This document shows, piece after piece, positions 1 through 7,441 of a DNA stretch of 64,000 nt. The notes under the pieces are model-generated. The model saw only the letters and a list, made by a program, of their open reading frames with translations, had not been told where the DNA came from and did not search any database. Position 1 is the first letter of the stretch, and every line of letters begins with the position of its first letter. The DNA comes from Thermoleptolyngbya sichuanensis A183. GTDB lineage: Bacteria > Cyanobacteriota > Cyanobacteriia > Elainellales > Elainellaceae. A program made the translations under genes and the position numbers. The stretch lies in NCBI RefSeq assembly GCF_013177315.1, contig NZ_CP053661.1:2728001-2792000 (forward strand). The letters are read 5' to 3'.

Positions 1-1
1 C

Positions 2-352
2 CCCACGGCGACCGTCACCGTCCGCACGCCCGCCGGGGAGGAACTGACCGATGCTGCCATCGGCACAGGCCCCGTGGATGCTGTTTATAAAGCGATCAAC
101 CGCGTCGTTAGCATCCCTAACCAGCTCATCGAGTTCTCGGTGCAGTCCGTCACCGCAGGCATCGACGCAATGGGCGAAGTGACGATTCGCCTAAAATATG
201 GCGATCGCATCTTCTCAGGCCACGGCGCAAACACCGATATCATCGTCGCCTCTGCCCAGGCCTACCTGAACGCGCTCAACCGCCTGTCTGCCTCCCTGCA
301 AAAAGGCGAAGCGCTGCATCCCCAGCATAGCGATGTGCAGCCTGTGAGCTAG
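2..352 (+). CDS. leuA: 2-isopropylmalate synthase, C-terminal part (5' end outside window)
   Basis: The frame is open from the window edge and encodes about 116 residues. They match the C-terminal regulatory (LeuA dimer) domain of 2-isopropylmalate synthase, which condenses acetyl-CoA with 2-oxoisovalerate in leucine biosynthesis and binds leucine as feedback inhibitor. Recognisable stretches are [11 protein letters not shown] and [20 protein letters not shown], typical of the end of the protein. The catalytic TIM barrel lies upstream of the window. A strong hairpin follows the stop codon. Recognition rests on family memory of this conserved tail. Confidence 0.93.
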   Translation, partial: PTATVTVRTPAGEELTDAAIGTGPVDAVYKAINRVVSIPNQLIEFSVQSVTAGIDAMGEVTIRLKYGDRIFSGHGANTDIIVASAQAYLNALNRLSASLQKGEALHPQHSDVQPVS

Positions 353-368
353 GCGTGATGGAGTATGA

Positions 369-405
369 TCATAACTAAGGGCGACTGAGTCAACCTTAGT
401 TATGA
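369..405 (+). terminator. Hairpin downstream of leuA
   Basis: A perfect 12-bp stem (TCATAACTAAGG at 369-380 pairing with 394-405) with a 13-base loop begins 17 bases after the leuA stop. There is no clear T run, so this may be an RNA-stabilising hairpin or a weak terminator. Confidence 0.5.
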
Positions 406-950
406 CCCGACAACTGACAGCAAGTTAGGTTCTCCAATCCCTTGCCCAAGATGCAAACTGCCTCTACCCACACAGCAAACCAAAGTTTATTAAGCTACAG
501 AGGCGATCGCCGCCCATGTTTGCCAGACCGACTCCAGCCCTGATCAGCGTAAGGGAGCTTATCCCTATTGACTGTTTCATGAGCCAGGACAGGCAATCCT
601 GGTTGCCTAATACAAGTCCCGAGACCCCAGAAAATTCGTTGTCTTGGAATCGAAGCCCATAGCTCCTGAGTTGGAACCGGAGGGCTTAGTCGAAGGGGCT
701 TTTGGGCCAGCGTCTCCTACAAGAAACCAGGGGTTTTCAGAGATGTATCAGGCAGTCAGCCTGTCCTGTCCCGTCTATTTGCAGCAGATGACGCTGATTT
801 CTAGATTACTTTTGTTACTTAAGCAAGTCAGTGACCGACTGCCAAATTTTCGAGTTTCCTGAAGCTTTGATGTACTAATCATAATCTACTGCCCGTCTAA
901 GATGACGACACGTCAGGCAGAGCATCAACTTGTTTAGACAGGTAATAGGG
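406..950. other. Gene-free stretch upstream of the two-component operon
   Basis: About 545 bases without a convincing gene. A 72-codon frame at 644-862 has no recognisable motif or ribosome binding site and was not accepted. The promoter of the response regulator gene should lie near the 3' end, but no clear -35/-10 pair was identified. Confidence 0.5.
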
Positions 951-1628
951 ATGAAAATTTTGCTATTGGAGGATGATTCCCGAATCACAAAGGCAATCGC
1001 AGAAGCCTTGTGTGCTCATAACTATCTAGTAGAAGTTGCCCATGATGGTGAGCTTGGTTTGACATTTGCCGAGACTGATACGTTCGATTTGATCATTTTA
1101 GACTTAATGTTGCCAAAGTTAGATGGGATTAGCATTTGCAAAAAACTGCGGCAAAACGGAAATAAAACTCCAATCCTGATGCTGACCGCACGTGACACGA
1201 GTGCAGATAAGGTATTGGGGCTAGATATTGGGGCTGACGACTATGTGATTAAACCGTTTGATCTTTCAGAACTGTTGGCAAGAATTCGAGCGCTTTTACG
1301 GCGTGGCAATGTTACATTTTTGCCAGTCTTAGAATGGGAAAACTTGAAATTAAATACGAATGAACACCTAGTAACGTATCGTGATTCTCCCTTGGTTTTA
1401 ACTCCCAAAGAATATGCTTTACTAGAATTATTATTGCGAAATGGAAGTCGCGTTCTCAGTCGTAGCCTGATTTTAGAGCGCGTATGGGCATTCGAGGACA
1501 TGCCTGGAGAAGAAACTGTTAAAGTGCATCTGCGACGCTTGCGTCAGAAGCTTAAAACTGTAGGTGCACCGCCTAATCTAATCGAGACTATTTATGGTTT
1601 GGGATACCGACTCAACCCCAATCTCTAA
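951..1628 (+). CDS. OmpR/PhoB-family response regulator
   Basis: This 225-residue DNA-binding response regulator has an N-terminal receiver domain (about residues 1-115) and a C-terminal winged helix (about 125-222). Visible receiver residues are the acidic pair at D8-D9, the phospho-acceptor D51 in LIILDLMLP, a Thr in MLTARD and Lys in YVIKPF. The winged helix carries the usual LTPKEYALLELLL and VKVHLRRLRQKL segments. ATG at 951 is preferred over an upstream TTG because the family starts with MKILLLEDD. The sensor kinase gene overlaps its end by 35 bases, so the two are an operon. Members of this cyanobacterial group (RppA/NrsR/CopR-like) answer to redox state or metals. The signal here is not known. 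Confidence 0.93.
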   Translation: MKILLLEDDSRITKAIAEALCAHNYLVEVAHDGELGLTFAETDTFDLIILDLMLPKLDGISICKKLRQNGNKTPILMLTARDTSADKVLGLDIGADDYVIKPFDLSELLARIRALLRRGNVTFLPVLEWENLKLNTNEHLVTYRDSPLVLTPKEYALLELLLRNGSRVLSRSLILERVWAFEDMPGEETVKVHLRRLRQKLKTVGAPPNLIETIYGLGYRLNPNL

Positions 1629-2994
1629 TCGTCAATTTCGTAAATTGCGAAATCGACTGCTATTACTTTACTTTCTAATCGTAGTTGCAATTTTAGAAAC
1701 ATTTGCAACGGCCGTTTATCTGCTAGTCACACGCGATCGTAACCAACAGTTAGATGCTCATCTTCGTCAAGTTGCTGCTTCCTCCGCGGGTACACTAGAA
1801 ATCATCCAGCATGAATATGAAGAACTGACATCGGAGGATAAATATGAAGGCTATGTTCCAGTCGGTACTGATGGAATGCCAATCCCAATCACATTGTCTC
1901 AACTGATGGGTAAATATAAGGCAGAGTCTGCTTCGCAGATTTCCGCTAGTCCCCTAGCAGCCTCTAATCAAGGTGTGGAATGGTACAATGCACAGCGGCG
2001 ACTAATAGTGCGTGACGGGGGGCTTTTCTTGCAGACCTTGCTCCCATCAGATATCCCTCGACGCGGAATATTAATGCAGTCGGGTAATGTTCGAAGCTTT
2101 ACTCAGCCTGCTTATGCCATTTCTACTACAACAGATACTCCTTCAATCTTGGGGTATGTTCGTGTTACCGAATCAACTGTTACCCTAGAAGCAGAACTGC
2201 GCCGACTACGGTGGAGCTTGACTGTTGGGGTGTTTGTCGCTTCAGGATTAGCTGCCCTGGGTGGAGTCTGGCTTACACATGAGTCACTAAAGCCGGTTTT
2301 ACAAAGTTTTAATCAATTAAAACAGTTCACCTCAGATGCCTCTCACGAGTTGCGAAACCCACTCTCTGCTATTCGCGCATCGATTGCGGTTATGCAGAGT
2401 CATCCAGAGCGCGTTCATCCTGCTGATACGGAGAAGCTCATTTCCATTGCATCAGCTTCAGCACAAATGAGCCAATTGGTTGATGATCTATTGCTGTTGG
2501 CTCGCATGGATCGGCAGATCCCCGATCAACCTGGATGGCGACGTATTGATCTAGATGAATTGTTAGAAGACCTCGTTGATTTTTATCACGACAAGGCTGA
2601 AAAATCCCAAATTTCCCTGAAATATCAGTTGATTTCTGATGCAAAGGTCAACGGAGATGCCTACCAACTTCACCGGTTATTTACCAATCTCTTAACTAAT
2701 GCTTTACAGTACACCCCATCGGGTGGAACTGTGACGTTGTCATTACAGCGAATTGGGTCTCACGTCTTTGTAACGATTCAGGATACAGGTATTGGGATTG
2801 CTCCTGAGCATCTGCCGTATATTTTTGACCGTTTTTGGCGAGCCGACCAAGCCCGCACTCAGTACGAGTCGGGATCTGGGTTGGGATTGGCGATCGCCAA
2901 AACAATTGCCCAACGCCATCAAGGCAATATCACCGTAAAAAGCAAACTAGGGCAGGGAAGCTCCTTCTGTGTAAAGCTCCCCTTGGCAGGCTAA
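1594..2994 (+). CDS. Membrane sensor histidine kinase
   Basis: This 466-residue protein has a first membrane helix at about residues 20-45, a periplasmic region of about 160 residues, and a second helix at about 209-229. It then has a dimerisation/phospho-acceptor domain with the H-box SDASHELRNPLS (His about 251) and an HATPase_c domain with NLLTNAL (N box, about 366) and DTGIGIAPEHLP (G1). It should phosphorylate the regulator encoded just upstream, with which it overlaps. The periplasmic part shows no obvious metal-binding His or Cys cluster. The next genes encode exported Gly-Glu-rich proteins and an iron-type hydroxylase, so a metal or redox stimulus is an inference from context only. 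Confidence 0.93.
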   Translation: MVWDTDSTPISNRQFRKLRNRLLLLYFLIVVAILETFATAVYLLVTRDRNQQLDAHLRQVAASSAGTLEIIQHEYEELTSEDKYEGYVPVGTDGMPIPITLSQLMGKYKAESASQISASPLAASNQGVEWYNAQRRLIVRDGGLFLQTLLPSDIPRRGILMQSGNVRSFTQPAYAISTTTDTPSILGYVRVTESTVTLEAELRRLRWSLTVGVFVASGLAALGGVWLTHESLKPVLQSFNQLKQFTSDASHELRNPLSAIRASIAVMQSHPERVHPADTEKLISIASASAQMSQLVDDLLLLARMDRQIPDQPGWRRIDLDELLEDLVDFYHDKAEKSQISLKYQLISDAKVNGDAYQLHRLFTNLLTNALQYTPSGGTVTLSLQRIGSHVFVTIQDTGIGIAPEHLPYIFDRFWRADQARTQYESGSGLGLAIAKTIAQRHQGNITVKSKLGQGSSFCVKLPLAG

Positions 2995-3095
2995 GATAGC
3001 CTGCTGTGAAAACCTTAGACCTAGTTCCCGACTTCTTTACTTTTCCGGGCTTTACTAAATTACAGTTCCATCTGTAGTCAACTAAAAGATCATCC

Positions 3096-3797
3096 ATGTC
3101 TAAGGCACTATCTTTGTTTCTCGATCTTGATTCTCAGCATTTATCCTCTCCTTCTCGTCGTAGTCGTTTCTACAGTGAATCTGGTGAGTACGGCGAGTCT
3201 GGTGAACTCGGTGAATCTGGTGAGTACGGCGAGTCTGGTGAACTCGGTGAATCTGGTGAGTACGGCGAGTCTGGTGAACTCGGTGAATCTGGTGAGTACG
3301 GCGAGTCTGGCTATGGCTACAGTTCCAAGACCAAGATCAAAGGGACGCGCGGCGATGACCGCTTAACAGGTAGCAGCAACAACGATAAACTTGATGGAAA
3401 AGACGGCAACGATTATCTCTTGAGTGGTAGAGGGAATGATTATCTCGAAGGTGGTAAAGGCAACGACACACTCATTGGCGGCAACGGCAACGACTCGCTC
3501 GAAGGTGGTCAGGGTGCAGACATCCTCACCGGTGGCGTAGGCAGAGACACGTTTGAGATAAAGTACAAGTCCAATAAACCTGGGTACGGTTTTACCGATA
3601 CCATCACCGATTTCAAGGATGGTGTAGACCGGTTGAAGCTTGACGACGTGAGTTTTGCAAGTATTAAAATCGTCCAGGGGAGCGGCAGCTTTGCCGGGGA
3701 CACGCTGATTCAACTTTCTGGTACAGGCAAGACTTTAGCAGTATTACAAGGGGTCAATGCCTCTCAGATTACAGCGGCAGACTTTGTGATTTCATAG
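3096..3797 (+). CDS. Gly-Glu-Xaa repeat protein with RTX-type calcium-binding repeats
   Basis: The 233-residue protein has three parts. A short N-terminus (1-27) has no classical signal peptide. A run of 14 Gly-Glu-Xaa triplets (about 30-70) has Xaa cycling Tyr, Ser, Leu, Ser. A C-terminal block (about 80-150) of RTX nonapeptides such as GGKGNDTLIGGNGND is followed by the FxxxDTITDFKDGVDRL type ending of secreted hemolysin-type proteins. RTX proteins bind calcium outside the cell and usually leave by type I secretion using a C-terminal signal. The triplets recur in the lipoprotein encoded next (4075-4455), which suggests the two proteins act together. Function is not known. Acidic triplets could bind Fe(III) or calcium. 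Confidence 0.85.
   Translation: MSKALSLFLDLDSQHLSSPSRRSRFYSESGEYGESGELGESGEYGESGELGESGEYGESGELGESGEYGESGYGYSSKTKIKGTRGDDRLTGSSNNDKLDGKDGNDYLLSGRGNDYLEGGKGNDTLIGGNGNDSLEGGQGADILTGGVGRDTFEIKYKSNKPGYGFTDTITDFKDGVDRLKLDDVSFASIKIVQGSGSFAGDTLIQLSGTGKTLAVLQGVNASQITAADFVIS
3180..3310 (+). repeat. 36-bp tandem repeat coding for Gly-Glu-Xaa triplets
   Basis: Three exact copies of a 36-base unit start at 3180, 3216 and 3252, and a partial fourth starts at 3288. Each unit encodes SGEYGESGELGE. The copies look identical at DNA level, so the array was recently expanded or homogenised. Confidence 0.95.
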
Positions 3798-3893
3798 CCC
3801 GACTAGGTGGCTTTTCTGGGTGCCTGTAGTTGATTACTGGGCACTTAGTGATTGATTACTAGATGCCTAGTGATTAGTAAAGTTTAGGCCAAT

Positions 3894-3919
3894 CACGGTA
3901 AGGGGATTAGTCCCCGTGG
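3894..3919 (+). terminator. Hairpin downstream of the RTX-like gene
   Basis: GGGGA-TTAG-TCCCC (3902-3915) is extended by CAC/GTG flanks. There is no T run. The preceding bases (3830-3880) hold several near-copies of TGATTACTAG. No gene was found between 3798 and 4074. Confidence 0.35.
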
Positions 3920-4074
3920 TAAGTAAGGTGCATTCTACCAAACTACGTCAATCGCAGGCCTGGAAAGGTTCATTAGCTCTTGATCAGCACTAAACCCAGT
4001 GTGCTTTTTTCCAGGTTCTTGCTCCTTGCCATCTATTCTTACCTCAACTCTCAATTCTTAATGGAGGAGATGTC

Positions 4075-4455
4075 ATGAACTCTGAAAGTATGACCTCTAA
4101 AGCCGTTGGTCTGTTTCTCAGCGTTGGTCTAGCTGCAACTTTGAGTGCTTGTGGAGGAGCGAATGCTGGCGGTGAAGAAGGCGGAGAAGCATCAGTGTCT
4201 CCAGATCCTTCTTCCAGTGCGCAGGGAGGTGGCGGCGAAGAGTTGAACACGCTGCCAAAACGTCCATCTGTATCTGAAGTTGCTCAGCTTGCGTATACAA
4301 ATTCTCCGGATTCCTACCCTGAGATGCTTCTGGCTTCTAGACGAGGCTACGGTGAGTCCGGCGAGCGGGGTGAATCTGGCGAGCGGGGTGAATCTGGCGA
4401 GCGGGGTGAATCTGGCGAGCGGGGTGAATCTGGCGAGGGCGGATATTGGTGGTGA
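4075..4455 (+). CDS. Lipoprotein with C-terminal Gly-Glu-Xaa repeats
   Basis: This 126-residue protein has a lipoprotein signal: hydrophobic residues 10-23, then the lipobox LSAC with Cys26 as the predicted lipidated residue. A Gly/Glu/Ser-rich linker and a short ordered segment (LPKRPSVSEVAQLAYTNSP) follow. The C-terminus is ten Gly-Glu-Xaa triplets in which Xaa alternates Ser and Arg, ending GYWW. GGAGGA ten bases upstream supports the ATG. The triplet logic is the same as in the upstream RTX-like protein, yet the DNA repeat unit differs (18 instead of 36 bases). A terminator follows. It probably sits on the outer face of a membrane. Function is unknown; metal binding or assembly with the RTX-like partner are possibilities. 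Confidence 0.85.
   Translation: MNSESMTSKAVGLFLSVGLAATLSACGGANAGGEEGGEASVSPDPSSSAQGGGGEELNTLPKRPSVSEVAQLAYTNSPDSYPEMLLASRRGYGESGERGESGERGESGERGESGERGESGEGGYWW
4351..4440 (+). repeat. 18-bp tandem repeat coding for GESGER
   Basis: About five copies of an 18-base unit encode GES-GER triplets. The later copies are identical and the first differs by synonymous changes. It is the second Gly-Glu-Xaa array in 1.3 kb. Confidence 0.95.
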
Positions 4456-4484
4456 GCATAAGTCTGAGAAACTCCAACTAAGTG

Positions 4485-4530
4485 AAGGTTGGTTTCATGT
4501 GTGCTCGATGCACACGGAACCAACCTTTTA
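4485..4530 (+). terminator. Terminator after the lipoprotein gene
   Basis: A long two-part stem: AAGGTTGGTT (4485-4494) pairs with 4518-4527, and an inner GTGTGC/GCACAC closes the loop. TTTTA follows. This is a good intrinsic-terminator shape, separating the repeat-protein genes from the hydroxylase gene. Confidence 0.75.
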
Positions 4531-4577
4531 GACAGCCCTAAGTTAAACATCCTCTAACATATCTGTGCTTGAGTGTC

Positions 4578-5249
4578 ATGATTCTTTGCATTGACAATGT
4601 CCTTACATCTGGAGATCTGAAGCAGATCCAACTTAGTTTGGAAGGTGCAGAGTTTGTAGATGGCAAATTGACTGCTGGAGCCTATGCCAAGACAGTCAAG
4701 GAAAACTGTCAGTTGAAAGGAGATAGTAACGTAGCTAAGGAGATTAGGGCGATTATCAATCTGGCACTCAAGCGCAATTCTCTCTTTCAAGCAGCAGTTC
4801 GTCCCAAGATAATTCGCCCTCCTCTGATCAGTCGCTATGAAGCTGGAATGTTTTATGGATCTCACACTGACAATGCCCTGATGGGGGACGATGTGTTGAC
4901 TCGTTCTGATGTGTCCCTCACGCTATTTCTTAGCAATCCAGATACTTACAGCGGTGGCGAGCTAGTGATTGATACTAGCCTAGGAGAGCAGTTCTTCAAA
5001 CTTGCGGCAGGCTCCATGATTGTTTATCCGTCCACATTTCTGCATCGTGTAGCAGAAGTGACTGAGGGTGTTCGACTCGCAGCAGTGACTTGGGTACAAA
5101 GTGTCGTTCGAGATGCCCATGAGCGCGAAATGCTGTTTGAACTTGATACCGTCCGACGTGCAATTTTTGAACAATACAACAAAACTGTTGAGTTTGATCT
5201 GCTTTGTAAGCTTCATGCTAACCTGCTCCGAAAATGGGCAGACGTTTAG
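4578..5249 (+). CDS. PKHD/PiuC-type Fe(II)- and 2-oxoglutarate-dependent hydroxylase
   Basis: This 223-residue protein matches the PiuC/YbiX family in length and order. The Fe(II) ligands are the HxD pair in GSHTDNALM and the distal His in FLHRVAEV; the 2-oxoglutarate-binding Arg is in EGVRLAAVTW. The N-terminus MILCIDNVLTSGDL is typical, so ATG 4578 is chosen over an upstream TTG. Family members use O2, 2-oxoglutarate and Fe(II) to hydroxylate a substrate that is not well defined. In Pseudomonas and E. coli they sit beside iron-siderophore receptors. Here the neighbours are Gly-Glu-Xaa repeat proteins and a PepSY-type membrane protein, so those proteins are candidate partners. That link is inference. 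Confidence 0.9.
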   Translation: MILCIDNVLTSGDLKQIQLSLEGAEFVDGKLTAGAYAKTVKENCQLKGDSNVAKEIRAIINLALKRNSLFQAAVRPKIIRPPLISRYEAGMFYGSHTDNALMGDDVLTRSDVSLTLFLSNPDTYSGGELVIDTSLGEQFFKLAAGSMIVYPSTFLHRVAEVTEGVRLAAVTWVQSVVRDAHEREMLFELDTVRRAIFEQYNKTVEFDLLCKLHANLLRKWADV

Positions 5250-5306
5250 AACCGGTTACGCCTCAGAAGTACTGACAAATTTTCACGAGTAGGAGATATT
5301 TAGGTT

Positions 5307-5897
5307 ATGAATCTGAGAAATCTGCATCGTCGAACTGCACCAATTCTATTTGTTCCTCTACTGCTAACAGCATTAACTGGGATCGTATATCGAATCGGTA
5401 GAAGCTGGCTTGGTTTGCCTAAGGAATTTGGCAGTTTTATGATGCTGCTGCATGAAGGGCGCTTTTTGGGTAAGCCGCTTGTTCCGATTTATGTGTTGCT
5501 AGTTGGACTGGGTCTGCTAGGGATGCTTGTCAGTGGCATAACCTTATTTAAGCATCGCAAGAAAGCTGCAATTTCCAAACCTTTCAAGCTCAGTGAACGA
5601 AAGTTTCACTATATGATTGCTCCGATTGTGTCCTTGCCTCTTGCTGTGAGTGCTGTTACGGGTGTGTCCTACCGTCTTGGCAAGGTTTGGTTTGGCTTGT
5701 CAGATGAGCAAGCTGCTTTCCTTTTAAGGATTCATCAGGGATCATATCTTGGCTCAACCCTCAGTCCGATTTACGTCCTTTTGGTTGGAGCTAGCTTGAT
5801 TGCAATGCTAGTAACAGGAATCCAGATGTCAGGAATTGTTCACAAACGCCGCTCATACGCTTCAAGAAGCCATCCACAAGCTCCGGAGAATCATTGA
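5307..5897 (+). CDS. Duplicated PepSY-associated membrane protein (PiuB-like)
   Basis: This 196-residue membrane protein is made of two homologous halves (about 1-85 and 100-180). Each half has an N-terminal helix (LHRRTAPILFVPLLLTALTG; FHYMIAPIVSLPLAVSAVTG), a YRxG-x-W-GL loop, a conserved His (LHEGRFLG; IHQGSYLG) and a second helix beginning PIYVLLVG. This is the architecture of PepSY-associated transmembrane proteins, some of which are heme-binding ferric reductases (PiuB, FegB). The conserved histidines could bind heme. It starts 57 bases after the hydroxylase gene on the same strand, recalling the piuB-piuC pairing of other bacteria. No TonB receptor is present in the window. Confidence 0.75.
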   Translation: MNLRNLHRRTAPILFVPLLLTALTGIVYRIGRSWLGLPKEFGSFMMLLHEGRFLGKPLVPIYVLLVGLGLLGMLVSGITLFKHRKKAAISKPFKLSERKFHYMIAPIVSLPLAVSAVTGVSYRLGKVWFGLSDEQAAFLLRIHQGSYLGSTLSPIYVLLVGASLIAMLVTGIQMSGIVHKRRSYASRSHPQAPENH

Positions 5898-6013
5898 AAG
5901 CGTCTGATACAACTAACGGTTAGTTTTCTGTCTAACTTGGGAATACTGTGCTGATTGGGGGTGCTTGCTAAGGGCACTCCCAGCTTTAAATTACAGAAAA
6001 TTTATAGCTTCCC

Positions 6014-7261
6014 ATGAGTACAATTTCTATTCTTGGACAATTAAACCGTAGTTTAGGACTATCTAAATCAGGCATGACCGACTTTTTAGCTGAATTTTTG
6101 GGTAATAGTGGACATTTCTTAATTCTTAAGTCTTTATCGGATATCACATTAGATGGCTGGCAATCTTACTTTAGTAGTCCAGCGGAGTATCTGCTGATTT
6201 TTGCAATGTGTATACAGACAGCCTATTTGTCTCGTGCTAATGCTTCTCGCATATTCGGCAATTTGATTGGAGTTAGCATTTATACATTAGTTGATTTACC
6301 ATATGATGGACTGATCGCTTTTTTCCAAGAACCATCACATACAGTATTTTGGATATTTTCTATCAGCATTAGTCTGCTTGAAGGTATTTATTGTTTCGAT
6401 CCAATAAAAATGGAGCGATGGATTATTCCCTTGAAAAGTATTTTTAGAATGCTAATGCTCCTATCTTTCTACTCAGTTGTTAGACTGAGTGAAAGCCAGA
6501 ACTATTTTAATTTTAATAGATGGTTATTTTTCCAGGAGTTAACAGGAAAAAGATCTCACTTGTTTCTGATGGGTGGAATGCTTGTTGTTGGGCTATTGTT
6601 GGGGATTCGACAGCTACAGGTCACGGTGCAAGAAAGACAACTTAAGCAGACCAATTCTTTGTTGAATAGACTGGCTCGTTGGGGAATGGGAAATTATGCA
6701 GTTAATGCGTTCATAGCAGATCGAAATGGACTCAGTTTCGAAGAACGTGAGCGTGCCATCTTGTTCATGGATATTCGCGGATTCACAAGCTGGTGTGAAC
6801 AAAATCAGCCACAGGTTGTTGCTGAGGCTCTAAATCAGTACTATCAACAAATTGAGCCAGTTGCAGTATCTTTCAATCCCTTGCGGATTAGTTTTACTGC
6901 TGATGAAGTAATGGCGATTTACAGAACACCAGAGCAAGCAGTCAGTGCCGCCTTAGCCATGCAAAATGTGGCTAAAGTAGTGCTTTCACCCTATGGACTT
7001 GGTGCAGGTTGCGCTGTTCATTATGGATCAGTTATTGAGGGCTTGTTTGGTGGAGATGATGTTCGTACTTACACTGTCATTGGTGATGTGGTAAATACTG
7101 CAAAGCGTTTAGAAAGTTCAACGGCAGCAGGAGATATTACAATTTCAGACGCTGTTTATAAGAGATTGCATGGTCAGATAAGTGTCAAAACTCGGTCAGA
7201 TTTAGCGCTGAAGCTAAAGGGGAAGATGCAATCGGTGAAGACTTGGGTACTTTTAGAATAG
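6014..7261 (+). CDS. Membrane class III adenylate/guanylate cyclase
   Basis: The N-terminal half of this 415-residue protein (about 1-205) contains several hydrophobic segments, ending with LFLMGGMLVVGLLLGI. A short linker leads to a cyclase catalytic domain (about 240-405) with AILFMDIRGFTSW (first metal Asp), a second Asp in ISFTADEVMAIY and TYTVIGDVVNTAKRLES (catalytic Asn/Arg region). It should make cAMP or cGMP from the nucleotide triphosphate; the residues that choose ATP or GTP cannot be read safely by eye. The membrane part is not a recognised sensor domain. It lies 116 bases after the PepSY-type gene and is AT-rich like that cluster. Whether it belongs functionally with it is open. 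Confidence 0.85.
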   Translation: MSTISILGQLNRSLGLSKSGMTDFLAEFLGNSGHFLILKSLSDITLDGWQSYFSSPAEYLLIFAMCIQTAYLSRANASRIFGNLIGVSIYTLVDLPYDGLIAFFQEPSHTVFWIFSISISLLEGIYCFDPIKMERWIIPLKSIFRMLMLLSFYSVVRLSESQNYFNFNRWLFFQELTGKRSHLFLMGGMLVVGLLLGIRQLQVTVQERQLKQTNSLLNRLARWGMGNYAVNAFIADRNGLSFEERERAILFMDIRGFTSWCEQNQPQVVAEALNQYYQQIEPVAVSFNPLRISFTADEVMAIYRTPEQAVSAALAMQNVAKVVLSPYGLGAGCAVHYGSVIEGLFGGDDVRTYTVIGDVVNTAKRLESSTAAGDITISDAVYKRLHGQISVKTRSDLALKLKGKMQSVKTWVLLE

Positions 7262-7398
7262 ATGATTTAGTGGATGAGTGGTGGAATCAAGTCGGGAGAT
7301 GAGTGGGCGATCGCCCCTGTCATAAACTGCATAATTTCCAATTGCATTGTAGGTAAGATGAACCAGAAGTGTTGAAAGATAGCTCAACATACAAAAAA

Positions 7399-7428
7399 TG
7401 GGGGCAGAATATTGTATTCTAGCCCCCA
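7399..7428. promoter_or_regulatory. Hairpin inside the IS left end
   Basis: TGGGGGC pairs with a GCCCCCA copy across AGAATA/TATTCT, forming a nearly perfect stem-loop just before the transposase start. Such hairpins in IS elements commonly block transposase expression from outside transcripts. That role is inferred. Confidence 0.5.
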
Positions 7429-7441
7429 ACAAACAAAAACA

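Noticed and set aside
644-862. 72-codon frame between leuA and the response regulator
   Set aside because: No ribosome site, no motif, and a stop-bounded length expected by chance.
3127-3366. 79-codon frame overlapping the RTX-like gene in another phase
   Set aside because: It is a shadow of the 36-base repeat array; the +1 product is repetitive LVSTASLVNSVN without family features, and the RTX frame is clearly coding.
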